A DNA stretch of 64,000 nt from CBDBJQ01 sp965206405. Its GTDB lineage: Bacteria > Pseudomonadota > Alphaproteobacteria > UBA8366. Each line of letters begins with the position of its first letter. Position 1 is the stretch's first letter. The position numbers were made by a program, and so were the translations under genes. The notes under the pieces are model-generated. The model did no database searches, was not told the DNA's origin, and saw nothing but the letters and a program-made list of their open reading frames with translations. Shown here in pieces: positions 33,063-41,701 of this stretch. Location of the stretch: positions 2,108,001 through 2,172,000 of the forward strand of contig CBDBJQ010000006.1 in assembly GCA_965206405.1 (NCBI GenBank), read 5' to 3'.

Positions 33063-34811
33063 CTAAAACGGCGGCAAGGCCGGTTCCCGTTTCCGGCGAT
33101 CGGGACCACCCTCGGGGAGATTTTCTGTCGTCGTCCGTACTGGTTCCCGGACCGGTGTCCGGGCCGGTGCCAGATTCTGTTCTCCCCGCCTTTGTTCTAT
33201 CTGGCTCTGTCCTGTCCGACCCTGGCCTGTGCGGTCCTGTCCGGCTTCCGCAAAGCCGCCGGGTCCGAGAGGATTGTCGTGTGCGGGTGTGTGGGCGTGG
33301 CTGTCGGCGCTGTCGCCGCCGGAAAACAGCCAGTTTCGCCTGACACCTTCGGTACTTTTCTGGCCCGTATCGGTTCCGCGACCACGATCGACCCCGGGAT
33401 TGTTTCCAGGGTGGACTCCGGGATTGGATTCAGGACCGCCCCCGACACCGACACCGACCCCGTGATCGATCCCAGGGGTGATTGCAGGATCGGCGATGCG
33501 ATCGGGGGTATTCCGGCTGAAATCAGAGACGGTTCTGTCGAAAGCAGATTCCCGGAACGGTTGTGCAAACATGCGATGAAAGGCGCTTTTCAAACGACCG
33601 CCTGCAGCAGTGTTGTCAGGAGATCCGTGCGAAAGCTCGCGCTGGGATGGGATCGCCCGGTGCGGTTTCAGGGCATTTTCCCGATTTCTTTCTGGCTGTA
33701 AGATCTCTCGGGCCTGATCCATGGTCAATTCCCGGACAGGGTTTCCGGCGAAATCCCGGCCGATATTCCAGCCAGGAGTCCGGGACCGGCCAATCTCGCG
33801 GGCTGCACGCATGCGGATATCCATATCCTCAAGGACCGAGAGAGTCTCCGGTACAACACGCCAGCCAATATTCTCTTCTCGCCAGGCGAGGCCGAGGGTT
33901 TGCAGATGCCGTAGCCTGGCATGAACCCTGTCGGGTCCGACGGCCATCTCCTTGCGCATCATCTCTGGTGTGAGGTGGCGGCTTCCATTTCCGGTTACGG
34001 CGAGAATATCCCGGTCGAGAGCACCGGGGCGGTCTGTGGTCAGATCACGTTCTATCATCTGGGCCACGGCGTGATCCGGTCGTGGGCCGAGCTCAGCAGT
34101 CATCAACTCCGAGGCGCGCTGGTGAATCCCGCGAGCGTGATAGTTCTTCATGAGATAGATGGGGCGGTCGGAATCATCCTGGCACCGCAAAACCATGTGT
34201 GTATGGGTCTGGGGCGTGTTGAAGTGGTTGACAGCAATCCAGTCTAGACGGGTTCCGAGATCCTGGCCGATCTCGCTCGCCAGTCGTCGTATGAAGTTGT
34301 CGGGCGTTTGGAGTTCCTCGATATCGGGTTCTGCAAAGGCAACCGTGATTCGGTACTGAAACCGATCGTCGCTACAGCGTTCCAGGAACCCTCCGGAATC
34401 GGCGTCGCCTCCGGCATCATAAGCAACGCTCTTTTCGCCGTCCCGGGAAGTGTTCTCCCGCTCCAGATACCGCATATGGGCGCGCGCCGAGGGAAACCCC
34501 GGACCCGATGACCAGCTGACCTTGGTCAGGACTGTAACACGACGAAAATGCGGTTTCCCATAAGAGTGACCGCGAATGGGAATAATCCTGCTGTTGGCAG
34601 CACCGGGATTGGCCCGTGCCCGTCGGAACACGATCGCTGCTCTCGGTGCGGCGCGCCTGGCTATATCCACCGATTTGAGAACCGTCGAGGCATGGGGCGC
34701 CTGTTTCGAAATTCCGGCCAGTCGCCCTCCATAGGCCCGGCGGGGGAAAAGCGAGCCGGATTTAATATATTTGCCGGGCAGACCAGGCCGCCACTTGAGA
34801 TATCCAGGCAT
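33063..34811 (-). CDS. VirD2-like relaxase with DUF3363-type region
   Basis: A conjugative relaxase of about 582 residues that would nick oriT and stay bound to the DNA end. The candidate catalytic tyrosine is Y115 in HMRYLEREN. The metal-binding histidines H196, H203 and H205 lie in HFNTPQTHTHMVLR. The helical segment from residue 225 (MTAELGPRPDHAVAQMIERD) matches DUF3363 relaxases of alphaproteobacterial elements. The tail after residue 450 is Gly/Pro/Arg-rich with TGQGRTGQ repeats. The ATG overlaps the traF stop (TGATG). The first 80 residues are basic. Confidence 0.86.
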   Translation of the reverse strand: MPGYLKWRPGLPGKYIKSGSLFPRRAYGGRLAGISKQAPHASTVLKSVDIARRAAPRAAIVFRRARANPGAANSRIIPIRGHSYGKPHFRRVTVLTKVSWSSGPGFPSARAHMRYLERENTSRDGEKSVAYDAGGDADSGGFLERCSDDRFQYRITVAFAEPDIEELQTPDNFIRRLASEIGQDLGTRLDWIAVNHFNTPQTHTHMVLRCQDDSDRPIYLMKNYHARGIHQRASELMTAELGPRPDHAVAQMIERDLTTDRPGALDRDILAVTGNGSRHLTPEMMRKEMAVGPDRVHARLRHLQTLGLAWREENIGWRVVPETLSVLEDMDIRMRAAREIGRSRTPGWNIGRDFAGNPVRELTMDQAREILQPERNRENALKPHRAIPSQRELSHGSPDNTAAGGRLKSAFHRMFAQPFRESAFDRTVSDFSRNTPDRIADPAITPGIDHGVGVGVGGGPESNPGVHPGNNPGVDRGRGTDTGQKSTEGVRRNWLFSGGDSADSHAHTPAHDNPLGPGGFAEAGQDRTGQGRTGQSQIEQRRGEQNLAPARTPVREPVRTTTENLPEGGPDRRKREPALPPF

Positions 34812-35515
34812 CAGCTCGGTGAAACAGACGCTCCGAAGCGCGGATCGGCAGCGTAAAAGGGTTTGGGGGATTGAAGGGATGCAAAGGAGTGAGAGGGTCC
34901 AGGAGAGCGGGAAAGCCCGAAGGATCCTCCAAACAATCCTCCGAACAGCTCGAAGGGAACGGCACGCCCCATGATATCGCGCCGCGCGCTCACCCCGAAA
35001 TACCGCCCATCGAAGGATTTCGGATGCGTGTTCAGAAGAAACAGCTGGTCGCGGCTGAGGGGAACGCATCCGCGTTGCCGCGGCATCGGGCGATCATTCC
35101 CGTCGGCCAGGCGCGTCCGCGCCACCATCTCTCCGTTGACAAGAATATCCTGTCCGCACCAGCACACCCGGTCGCCGGCGAGGCCGTGTACCCGCTTCAG
35201 GGCCGGAACCTGTTCAGGAAGCCAGCCGCGCTCAGCCGCCAGTTGTACGGCAGCCGGCGGAAGCCGGATCAGGACAAGATCGCCGCGACGCGGTTCTCCA
35301 CCCAAAATCCGGTAAAAGCCGACCGGCACGCTCGCACTGGCATTCCAGACGAGTCGAGGCCGGAAATCCGCAGCTGCGCCAAAAGCGATAGCCGCCCCGA
35401 CCGCGATGCACAGGCAGGGCCCTGCGCGACGGACAATATCGCGCGGAAAACCCTGGCGTCTGTTGCTACCCCGCCTGTCGGGCGCACACCTGCTGGCCAG
35501 GCTTCGGTCGCTCAC
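34811..35515 (-). CDS. traF: conjugative signal peptidase TraF
   Basis: A 234-residue S26-type peptidase that processes and cyclises pilin in trb/tra systems. One membrane helix is near residues 32-50. The nucleophile is S62 in NASASVPVGFY and the general base K107 in LKRVHGLAGDRV. The final segment GRYFGVSARRDIMGRAVP is conserved in S26 peptidases. The 40 residues after it are low-complexity. Start overlaps the stop of the upstream HTH gene and the stop overlaps the relaxase start, making a tight three-gene operon. Confidence 0.93.
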   Translation of the reverse strand: MSDRSLASRCAPDRRGSNRRQGFPRDIVRRAGPCLCIAVGAAIAFGAAADFRPRLVWNASASVPVGFYRILGGEPRRGDLVLIRLPPAAVQLAAERGWLPEQVPALKRVHGLAGDRVCWCGQDILVNGEMVARTRLADGNDRPMPRQRGCVPLSRDQLFLLNTHPKSFDGRYFGVSARRDIMGRAVPFELFGGLFGGSFGLSRSPGPSHSFASLQSPKPFYAADPRFGASVSPS

Positions 35516-35796
35516 GCGGCCACTGGCCGGGTCGACCCTTCCCGCGTCCCATCGGTGGACACAAAACGGTGGCTGCTGGACCAGACCTCGAGCTCGGTGC
35601 GGTGATAGAGGACTCTGCCGCCATGCTTACGATAACTGGGGCCATCACCGCTGCGGCGCATGTTCTCGAGCGTGCGCGGCCTGAGGCGAAGATAGATCGC
35701 CGCCTCGTCCGTAGTCATGTAGGGGGTCTCTGCGAGCGTAGTCTCAATAGTAGTTTCTGGGAGCGCGGTCTCTGCGAGGGCATCGGTGCGGTTCAT
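35512..35796 (-). CDS. excisionase-like helix-turn-helix protein
   Basis: A 94-residue protein with a MerR/excisionase type winged helix: YMTTDEAAIYLRLRPRTLEN, then GPSYRKHGGRVLYHRTELEVW. Similar small genes precede traF and the relaxase in alphaproteobacterial conjugative elements. GGAGGACTCC lies just upstream of the ATG. The first 30 residues are a Thr/Glu/Ala repeat (ETTIETTLAETP). It probably regulates this operon or helps excision; which one is not readable. Confidence 0.8.
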   Translation of the reverse strand: MNRTDALAETALPETTIETTLAETPYMTTDEAAIYLRLRPRTLENMRRSGDGPSYRKHGGRVLYHRTELEVWSSSHRFVSTDGTREGSTRPVAA

Positions 35797-36222
35797 TGGA
35801 GTCCTCCAAAAATTTATGCTGTTAAGCGGCCTTGAATTGTTGAAGCATCGTTCGGTGCTGGCGCCGCCAAACCAACGCCTCACAAACAGTGGAAGAGCCA
35901 CCAACCCACCGGAGCTGACACCAGATCCGACACCGCGACAACGAACCGGTGCAGATACTGGGTTAGGCGCTGGGTTTGCCCGGCGGCCTGGTGCCGGTTT
36001 GGCGGCATCGCCATGTTCTAATTTTGTTCAGGGTTTGCGGTTTGTCCAGAGGCGGCCGGCCGGCCGGAATTTCGCCCGGCCCGTCGCGGCATCGCTCTGG
36101 CGCTATCAGGGCGGTATAAAACCCTCGGAAACACCCGCGAATGCTCTCAGGACGGGGCGTCAGTGGGAGGTGAAGGTTTCCAGGCACCAAACTAAGGATG
36201 TACGCATTTACATAAAAAATGT
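35797..36222. other. 426-base non-coding stretch upstream of the transfer HTH gene
   Basis: No supported gene. It should hold the promoter of the HTH-traF-relaxase operon and is a possible place for oriT. A cggccgg-type self-complementary run stands at 36053-36067. I could not recognise a known nic-site consensus. Confidence 0.4.
36053..36067. repeat. self-complementary cggccgg run
   Basis: Fifteen bases of alternating cggc/cgg, fully self-complementary, in the leader region of the transfer HTH operon. Strong local secondary structure is expected. Function unknown. Confidence 0.6.
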
Positions 36223-36330
36223 CATCGCCTGGCCCGGTTCCAGAAGTTCTCAATGCCGTTAATGTGGTGATACCTGTCTGCAAATAGCTTTGAATGGACG
36301 GGTTCCGGGAAAATGCGGATAGTTGACGCG
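36223..36330 (-). pseudogene. 3' fragment of an IS1016-like (IS1595 family) transposase
   Basis: Minus-strand translation gives HSKLFADRYHHINGIENFW, the C-terminal catalytic-glutamate segment of IS1016-type transposases, then stops early. The matching 5' fragment lies at 36951-37031 in the same orientation, on the other side of the IS256 remnant. The simplest reading is that IS256 landed in this element. Confidence 0.6.
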
Positions 36331-36950
36331 ACCTTCTGAAAGGGTTGAAGAAGCGCGGCCTGACAGTGCCACCCGAGCTGGCTGTCGGCGATGGCGCCCT
36401 TGGGTTCCGGACCGCGCCGCGGGATGTCTTCCCCGAGACGCGCGAGCAGCGGTGCCGGGTTCACGAGACGGCCAACGTCACCGGCGCGATGCCCAGGTCT
36501 GCGTGAGAAAGCCAAAAGCGGCCTGCAGGATATTTGGATGGCGGAGACCAGGAAGGAAGCCATCGCGGCCTTCGATCTCTTCGTGGAAACCTGCGGCGTG
36601 AAGTACGAGCGTGCCGTGGCCAGGCTGCTCTAAGGACCGCGACGCGTTGCTGGCCTTCTACGACTTCCCGGCCGAACATTGGAAGCACATCCGCACGACA
36701 AACCCGATTGAGAGCGTCTTCGCCACGGTCCGAAACCGCACCCGAAAAACCAGGGGGTGCCTGAACCGAAAGACCGCGCTGGCAATGGTCTTCAAGCTGA
36801 TGATGTCAGCGAAAAAGAAATGGCGGAAGATATCCGGGCCAAACCGTTTGCCCGAGGTCATTCAAGGGGTTGAGTTCAAAGACGGCATCAAGAAAATTCA
36901 AATCGCCGCCTGAAAACAGCCGTTACCAACTTTTGGGCGTATCTCCCACC
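36331..36950 (+). pseudogene. degenerate IS256-family transposase, C-terminal half
   Basis: Reading across frames gives LKKRGLTVPPELAVGDGAL, then DIWMAETRKEAIAAFDLF, then AFYDFPAEHWKHIRTTNPIE and the usual GVEFKDGI ending. These are the middle and end of an IS256-type DDE transposase. At least two frame changes are present, one being an extra T near 36632 after GCTGCTC. The N-terminal half is missing. The right end around 36935-36950 (cttttgggcgtatctccc) looks like an IS256 terminal repeat. Not functional. Confidence 0.82.
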
Positions 36951-37031
36951 TTGCTTGTAATCACTTAATCGGCTCTTTCTCATGCCCGTAATACTAACAC
37001 CAATCTAGGTGTTATCTAGGACAGCCCCTAG
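36951..37031 (-). pseudogene. 5' end of an IS1016-like (IS1595 family) element
   Basis: On the minus strand, ggggctgtcctagataac looks like the terminal repeat of this group. It is followed 30 bases later by an ATG encoding MRKSRLSDYKQ, which resembles the N-terminus of IS1016 transposases. The frame is cut after 11 codons by the IS256 end. Recognition is from memory of the family. Confidence 0.55.
36995..37014. other. 7-bp hairpin in the IS1016-like leader
   Basis: Arms taacacc and ggtgtta with a 6-base loop, downstream of the endonuclease gene on the minus strand. It may act as a weak terminator, but no T run follows on the minus strand. It lies between the IS1016-like end and its start codon. 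Confidence 0.3.
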
Positions 37032-37056
37032 GTTATTTCTAACCATAGATCAAGGG

Positions 37057-37668
37057 TCATGGTTCTACCCCGATTAGAACGAGCGGCACGGCAGGGACGC
37101 TACGTCCTTGCCGGATGACATTGAGTAGGTCCCGTTCGTAATATGGCACGCCGCTCGACATTTGCGATTCAAGCGTTTTCATCGGCAAGACTTCTATCCC
37201 TACATCAATGATATCCGAGACGTAAAAGCTCATGTGTTTCACAAAGAGGTCGTGTGCAACGAACGCATACTTTCCGAACTGAACCTCGACCGCAACGCGA
37301 TCCTTCACGAAATCGGTCTGATTGTAGGACATAATCGGCTTGCGCCCCGTGGCCTCTATAGCGACCTTCTGTTCAGCTTCGCTATACCCCTGAATCGAAC
37401 GTAACAGGCGTTCATCATCCGTCACCCAAAATGTGTTGCGCCGCTCCTGCCAACCCTTTGCTTCCAGGCCGCACTTAAACGATGCGTTCATATCGACGGG
37501 GGAATAGAGCGTTTTGCCCTTTTGCGTCTTCTCTTTTGACACCTTTGTTCGGCAGGCTTCGGCATCCACCTGATCAATGACCTCCAGCAACTCCGTCCAA
37601 AGCTCAGGGTGATGAACAAGCAGGTATTCCTCACCGTTGAGATGAGAATACCTAGCCTTTACCTGCAT
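37057..37668 (-). CDS. BglII-type restriction endonuclease
   Basis: A 203-residue protein resembling BglII/BstYI-type type II endonucleases. TDFVKDRVAVEVQFGKYAF contains D119, E128 and Q130, with the same spacing as the D84/E93/Q95 metal-binding residues known for BglII. The recognition site should be palindromic and possibly GATC-centred, but that is inferred. The ATG overlaps the stop of the methyltransferase (TGATG), so the two are made together. Base composition is much more AT-rich than the flanking host genes, a sign of recent transfer. Confidence 0.8.
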   Translation of the reverse strand: MQVKARYSHLNGEEYLLVHHPELWTELLEVIDQVDAEACRTKVSKEKTQKGKTLYSPVDMNASFKCGLEAKGWQERRNTFWVTDDERLLRSIQGYSEAEQKVAIEATGRKPIMSYNQTDFVKDRVAVEVQFGKYAFVAHDLFVKHMSFYVSDIIDVGIEVLPMKTLESQMSSGVPYYERDLLNVIRQGRSVPAVPLVLIGVEP

Positions 37669-38588
37669 CAATGGCCACCGTTTGGTAGTGTCGGATTATA
37701 GACAGGTTTGCCCATGGGACGAGTGCGCAGTGCTCCTCCACGCCAACCCGCGACGCGCTGATGCGCCAGTTCTACGTATTCCGGCACGATATCGCACCCG
37801 TAGGCGTCACGACCGTGCATTAATGCAGCAATGATAGCCGAGCCAACTCCCATGTATGGATCGAGAACCGCGTCTCCTTCATCGGTCATCGAAAGAACGA
37901 GCCGCTCGACCAATTCAACGGGAAACTGGCAGGGGTGAATTGTCTTTTCCGGATGGTTGTTTTTGACGTTCGGAAATTCCCAAACATCGGAAGGGTTTTT
38001 ACCCCTTGGATTGCCGGACAGTTTTCCGGAGTTCGGCCCCTTGAAGTGCTTCTTACCAGGATATTTGGATGGCACACGAATGGGATCTAAATGCCACGTA
38101 TAGTCATCGACAAGCGTATACCAATTGATTGTCTCATACCGGCCTGACAGCCGCCGTGTGCAATGCAACCCGTGTCCGAAATGCCAGATAATCCGGTTTC
38201 GCATCTTCAGGCCGTACTCCTGAAAGATCGGATAAGTGAGAATGTCAAGCGGCATTATCTCACCATTTTGAACGAAATTACCGACCTGCCAGCAGATAGA
38301 GCCTCTTGGGTGCAGGACGCGAACGCATTCCTCGATAACACGTTTTTGTGCGCTCAGATAATCATCCATGGACGATTTGGATTCATAATCCTTTCCCAAA
38401 TTGTAGGGCGGCGACGTAACAATCAATTTGCACCGTTCGTCCGGAATCGAACGCAAAAACTCAAGGTTATCGATGCACGCCAGTACCGGAACGCGATTAT
38501 CGTGGTTACGCACCGGCGGTTTTGGAAACAGCGAACGAGCAAGGGCGGAAGGGTCATTGATAACCGGAGGGATAACAGCGTTATTCAT
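37668..38588 (-). CDS. beta-class DNA methyltransferase (type II R-M)
   Basis: A 306-residue DNA methyltransferase protecting against the adjacent endonuclease. The catalytic motif IV TSPPYN is near residue 58 and the AdoMet motif DPYMGVGSA lies toward the C-terminus, the order of the beta class. SPPY is usual for N4-cytosine enzymes, but N6-adenine is not excluded. Its GAGGA ribosome site lies inside the last codons of the broken IS1595 transposase, and its ATG overlaps that transposase's stop. AT-rich relative to the host. Confidence 0.87.
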   Translation of the reverse strand: MNNAVIPPVINDPSALARSLFPKPPVRNHDNRVPVLACIDNLEFLRSIPDERCKLIVTSPPYNLGKDYESKSSMDDYLSAQKRVIEECVRVLHPRGSICWQVGNFVQNGEIMPLDILTYPIFQEYGLKMRNRIIWHFGHGLHCTRRLSGRYETINWYTLVDDYTWHLDPIRVPSKYPGKKHFKGPNSGKLSGNPRGKNPSDVWEFPNVKNNHPEKTIHPCQFPVELVERLVLSMTDEGDAVLDPYMGVGSAIIAALMHGRDAYGCDIVPEYVELAHQRVAGWRGGALRTRPMGKPVYNPTLPNGGH

Positions 38589-38800
38589 CGGGATTCCTCA
38601 GTAATTAAGTCGCGGTACATGAGACGCTTGCCAATCATGCCTGCGACAACATTGCGCATTTGATCGATCGTGTCCCGGTCGCAAATATTATGGCGTCCCG
38701 CGAACTCATTGACATATCGATCCAGGTGCTTCGGGCTGATATTACGGAATGTACCTTTATACGCCGTTTAAGCATCGCCCAGAAACTTTCGATTCTGTTA

Positions 38801-38850
38801 GTGTGAGCTTGTCCGCGTACATATAGTGTGAGCTTGTCCGCGTACATACT
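38801..38850. repeat. 25-bp tandem duplication in the IS1595 transposase
   Basis: Two adjacent copies starting gtgtgagcttgtccgcgtac, identical over the first 23 bases. The extra 25 bases shift the frame just before the HTNRIESFW motif. Confidence 0.9.
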
Positions 38851-38981
38851 CCCCGGCCGAATGATTAACCGTTTCATGGTCGCGTCGGATACCTTTATAA
38901 CCAGTAGCGTCGTCAGTGTAGACCTTGGCAGCCAAATTGCTCACGCTTTCCGTAAAATTCTGTAGCGTCTCGCTATCAGTA

Positions 38982-39958
38982 GACCTGATTCACAATAGCA
39001 TCAGGTAATTGAGAACGGATGTATCCTTACCCATTTGGTCACGCTGTTTTCAAATTCATGTTTGCCAGCGCCCCGACGTTCTTGGCAATCATGTTTTCCT
39101 GCCGGTTGCCGCGGTGAGTTTCGGCAAATATTCCGAACTTTTTCATGCGGCCAATACCGTGCTCCACGCCGATACGCAGCTTTGCGTGCCAAGCGTTGTA
39201 AGTTTTCTGTTCGTCCGTAAGGGGGTGGTTCTTTGAGGCTTTGAGCGGGATTTCAAGCGATGTTCCCAGATAACCGAGATCACCAAGTACAAGCACACCC
39301 GGTGGCTTATCCACGCGCGCCTCGTCATAGATACGCTTGTCATGTGCGCGCCCGGGTTGCGCCGGACCGACCGCCAGAACCCGTTTTTTGTCATCGGTGA
39401 TGATCTGATGTGAGGCCGTGTGATGCTTTTTCTTGCCGGAATACTTCGCCTTGCGATGCGAGAGCTTTTTCGGGCGTTGAACCGGACGCTCCGTGCCATC
39501 AATCATCAGGTAAAGCAGGTCATCCCTCTCTGACGCCGACAGCCTGATCTTGCGCTCCGGCATCCGGAAATGTCCTGCCATCAATTCTGTCATGGCAGCA
39601 ATCCGACGGCAAACCGTAGCGGACGAGACATCGAACAGAAGACCCATAAAGGCCTGACTGGTATAGGTGCGATAATACATCAAGCAGAGCAGCAATTGCT
39701 CGGCAAATTCCAAACGGTAGTTCATCCCGCCACCGATCGCGCGTTGTCTGTCTTCACGTGAAAGCCGGTGGTGCTCACGTTCAAGCCAGATCGGATGAAG
39801 AACAACAACCAATGCCTCGAAATCCTGAAGACGGATACCTGAAAGGCGGAAAAACAAATCAGCGCGCCCCCGCAAAACCTTCAAAACCCTCATAGACAAG
39901 TCCTCACTCTCCATTGAGCCATAAAGATCGCTGAAAATCGGCTATTGCGCAACAGGTT
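38982..39958 (-). mobile_element. IS5-family insertion sequence, copy 1 (977 bp)
   Basis: Ends are 18-bp imperfect inverted repeats (AACCTGTTGCGCAATAGC against GACCTGATTCACAATAGC, 14 of 18 matching) with a TA target duplication at 38980-38981 and 39959-39960. Removing the element rejoins the surrounding IS1595 frame across the junction (apart from a nearby stop codon). The second copy at 41997-42973 has the same length. Confidence 0.9.
39039..39914 (-). CDS. IS5-family transposase (copy 1)
   Basis: A 291-residue DDE transposase of the DDE_4 type. MIDGTERPVQRP holds the first Asp, VLGDLGYLG the second, and RIGVEHGIGRMKKFG the Glu. An N-terminal helix-turn-helix covers residues 75-120 (SQAFMGLLFDVSSATVCRR). 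The gene is intact and the element has complete ends, so it may still move. It differs from copy 2 at four residues, all in the last third. Confidence 0.93.
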   Translation of the reverse strand: MESEDLSMRVLKVLRGRADLFFRLSGIRLQDFEALVVVLHPIWLEREHHRLSREDRQRAIGGGMNYRLEFAEQLLLCLMYYRTYTSQAFMGLLFDVSSATVCRRIAAMTELMAGHFRMPERKIRLSASERDDLLYLMIDGTERPVQRPKKLSHRKAKYSGKKKHHTASHQIITDDKKRVLAVGPAQPGRAHDKRIYDEARVDKPPGVLVLGDLGYLGTSLEIPLKASKNHPLTDEQKTYNAWHAKLRIGVEHGIGRMKKFGIFAETHRGNRQENMIAKNVGALANMNLKTA

Positions 39959-40619
39959 TAGTATTCTTTACCAACTATCCCATTACACGATTGGTCATAC
40001 GATCCTTCGCGCCAATAACGACAGCCTTGCCCGCAAGGCCGCGCCCACTTAGCTGTTTACGCTTCGCCTTCGGCATATTCTTCCGCTTGCCGCCGATATA
40101 GGTCTCGTCGATCTCGACGGGCCCGGCAAACAATCCTTGTTCGCTGGCGAATGCTTCTCGAAGCCGGTGCGCCATGAACCAAGCCGATTTCTGGGTGATC
40201 CCCAGATCACGGTGAAGCTTCACACTTGACACACCCTTCAGGCTCGTTGCATTCAGATGAATCGCGAGTGCCCACTTGCAAAGAGGTATCTTTGATTGTC
40301 CCATGACCGAGCCGTGGCGCACCGAAAAGAACTTTCTGCAATCACGGCACCTGTAAGGAAGGGGTTTACGATTCGCCTTTGGGGCTGTGTTACGGCTTCC
40401 GCATTTCGGGCAAAACCGATCTTCCGGTTTTGGCCACCGTACATCCTCAAACCAGCGTTCCGCCGATGCATCATCAGGAAACATCTCCGCTAACTCAATA
40501 AAGCTGATACCCTTACGATGCGCTTTACCAGATGCTTTATGTGCCATGCTGTCCTCCTTGTACTCTTAATATCCGGCATATTGCGCGGTTAGTCAAGTAT
40601 ATAATCCCCATTGATAAGC

Positions 40620-41637
40620 AGTTCTTGGAAACGCCGTGGTGCGCCTGTGCGTTGCCCGGAAGGCTGGTGACGATATAGCGGGGGTTGGCCCCTTTGGCCG
40701 AATGCTCGATCCGCGCGATGACCCGGCGTTCGCTGCGCCAGGTGCCGGCGGCGTAGGTAAATTCGCCGAACAGGCGCTGTTTCTCCCCCGACGCCTCAAA
40801 GTCCCGGGCCGACCGGTCCAGCCACGGCGCCGCCAGAGCGTTCAGGCGGGCATTCTTGGCGATGCCGAGGACATAGTCCACATCATGCCGGTCGCACCAG
40901 TCCAGCATGCGGTGGCGGCAGAAGCCGGAATCCCCGCGCAGGATGATCCGCACCTTCGGCCAGACCCGGCGCAGGCGCCGCACCAGCAGGGCCAGGATCG
41001 CCCAGGCGTGTTTGGCGCCGTCGATGTTCGAGGGCCGCAGGTAGCTGACCAGAAGCTGATCGCCACAGAACACATAAAGCGGCAGGAAACAGTCGTGGTC
41101 GTAATAGCCCTGAAAGAAACGGCCCTCCTGGTGGCCGTGAACCGCATCGTCGGTGGCGTCGAAGTCGAGGACCAGCTCGTCGGGCGGGTGTTTGCACGAG
41201 GCGATGAAGGTTTCTATCAGGACCTCGTGCGCGACCCAGGCCACCTGGCGGTCGGCCGTGTTCTCGAACCGGCACAACGTCGACGGACTGGCTGGCGGCT
41301 GATCCCGATCGGCCGCCGTCTGCAATGCCTGGTCGTGGCGCAGGGCGTCGTGGTCGTTCAGGTCCTCGTAACCCAGGGGCAGGCTGTAGATCCGTTGCCG
41401 CAGCATATCCCGCAAACTGTGCTCAACCTTGCCCGCCTGCCGGTCGTCGGACAGCCGCCGGGCAAGCGATGCCGTCAATCCCGGCAGGTGATCCGCCCCG
41501 CGCAGCAGCAAAACGCCGTCGTTGCTCGTCACATGACCTCCATCGAAGCCGGTGGTTACCCGGCGTTTACGACAGGCTGGAAATTCCAGATGATCGGGGG
41601 TACAATCTGTCACCGCTAAATCCTTGTGTTTGATCAT
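40620..41637 (-). pseudogene. IS1380-family transposase, C-terminally truncated
   Basis: About 325 residues of an IS1380-type transposase: TTGFDGGHVTSNDGVLLLR, LVLDFDATDDAVHGHQEGRFF with the first Asp, and IILRGDSGFCRHRMLDWC with the second. The family is usually about 450 residues; the last quarter is missing after YIVTSLPG, where the IS1595-type element begins near 40609. The ATG giving MIKHKDLAV is the likely start. Probably inactive. Confidence 0.8.
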
Positions 41638-41701
41638 TTCAAGTAACTGAATCATAACACGAATACAGGATTTAGCGGTACCTGTTCATGAAATATTCGG
41701 G

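Larger units (their letters stand above)
38585..40547 (-). pseudogene. IS1595-family transposase, split by an IS5 insertion
   Basis: The N-terminal 180 residues (39975-40547) start with SFIELAEMFPDDASAERWFE, a CxxC...CxxC zinc finger and DETYIGGKRKN, the ISPna2/IS1595 pattern. The C-terminal part (38585-38980) carries VYTDDATGYKGI, HTNRIESFWAML and MIGKRLMYRDLI. A 977-bp IS5 element separates them. Other damage: an in-frame TAG just before the IS junction, a 25-base duplication at 38801-38850 and a one-base loss near 38765. It ends in CGATGA, the ATGA being shared with the methyltransferase start. Non-functional. Confidence 0.85.

Noticed and set aside
36053..36067. Known oriT nic site
   Set aside because: The sequence is palindromic but does not match an IncP, Ti border or other nic consensus that I can recall.
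40636..41619. Long plus-strand frame opposite the IS1380 transposase
   Set aside because: It mirrors the transposase codons and shows no recognisable domain.
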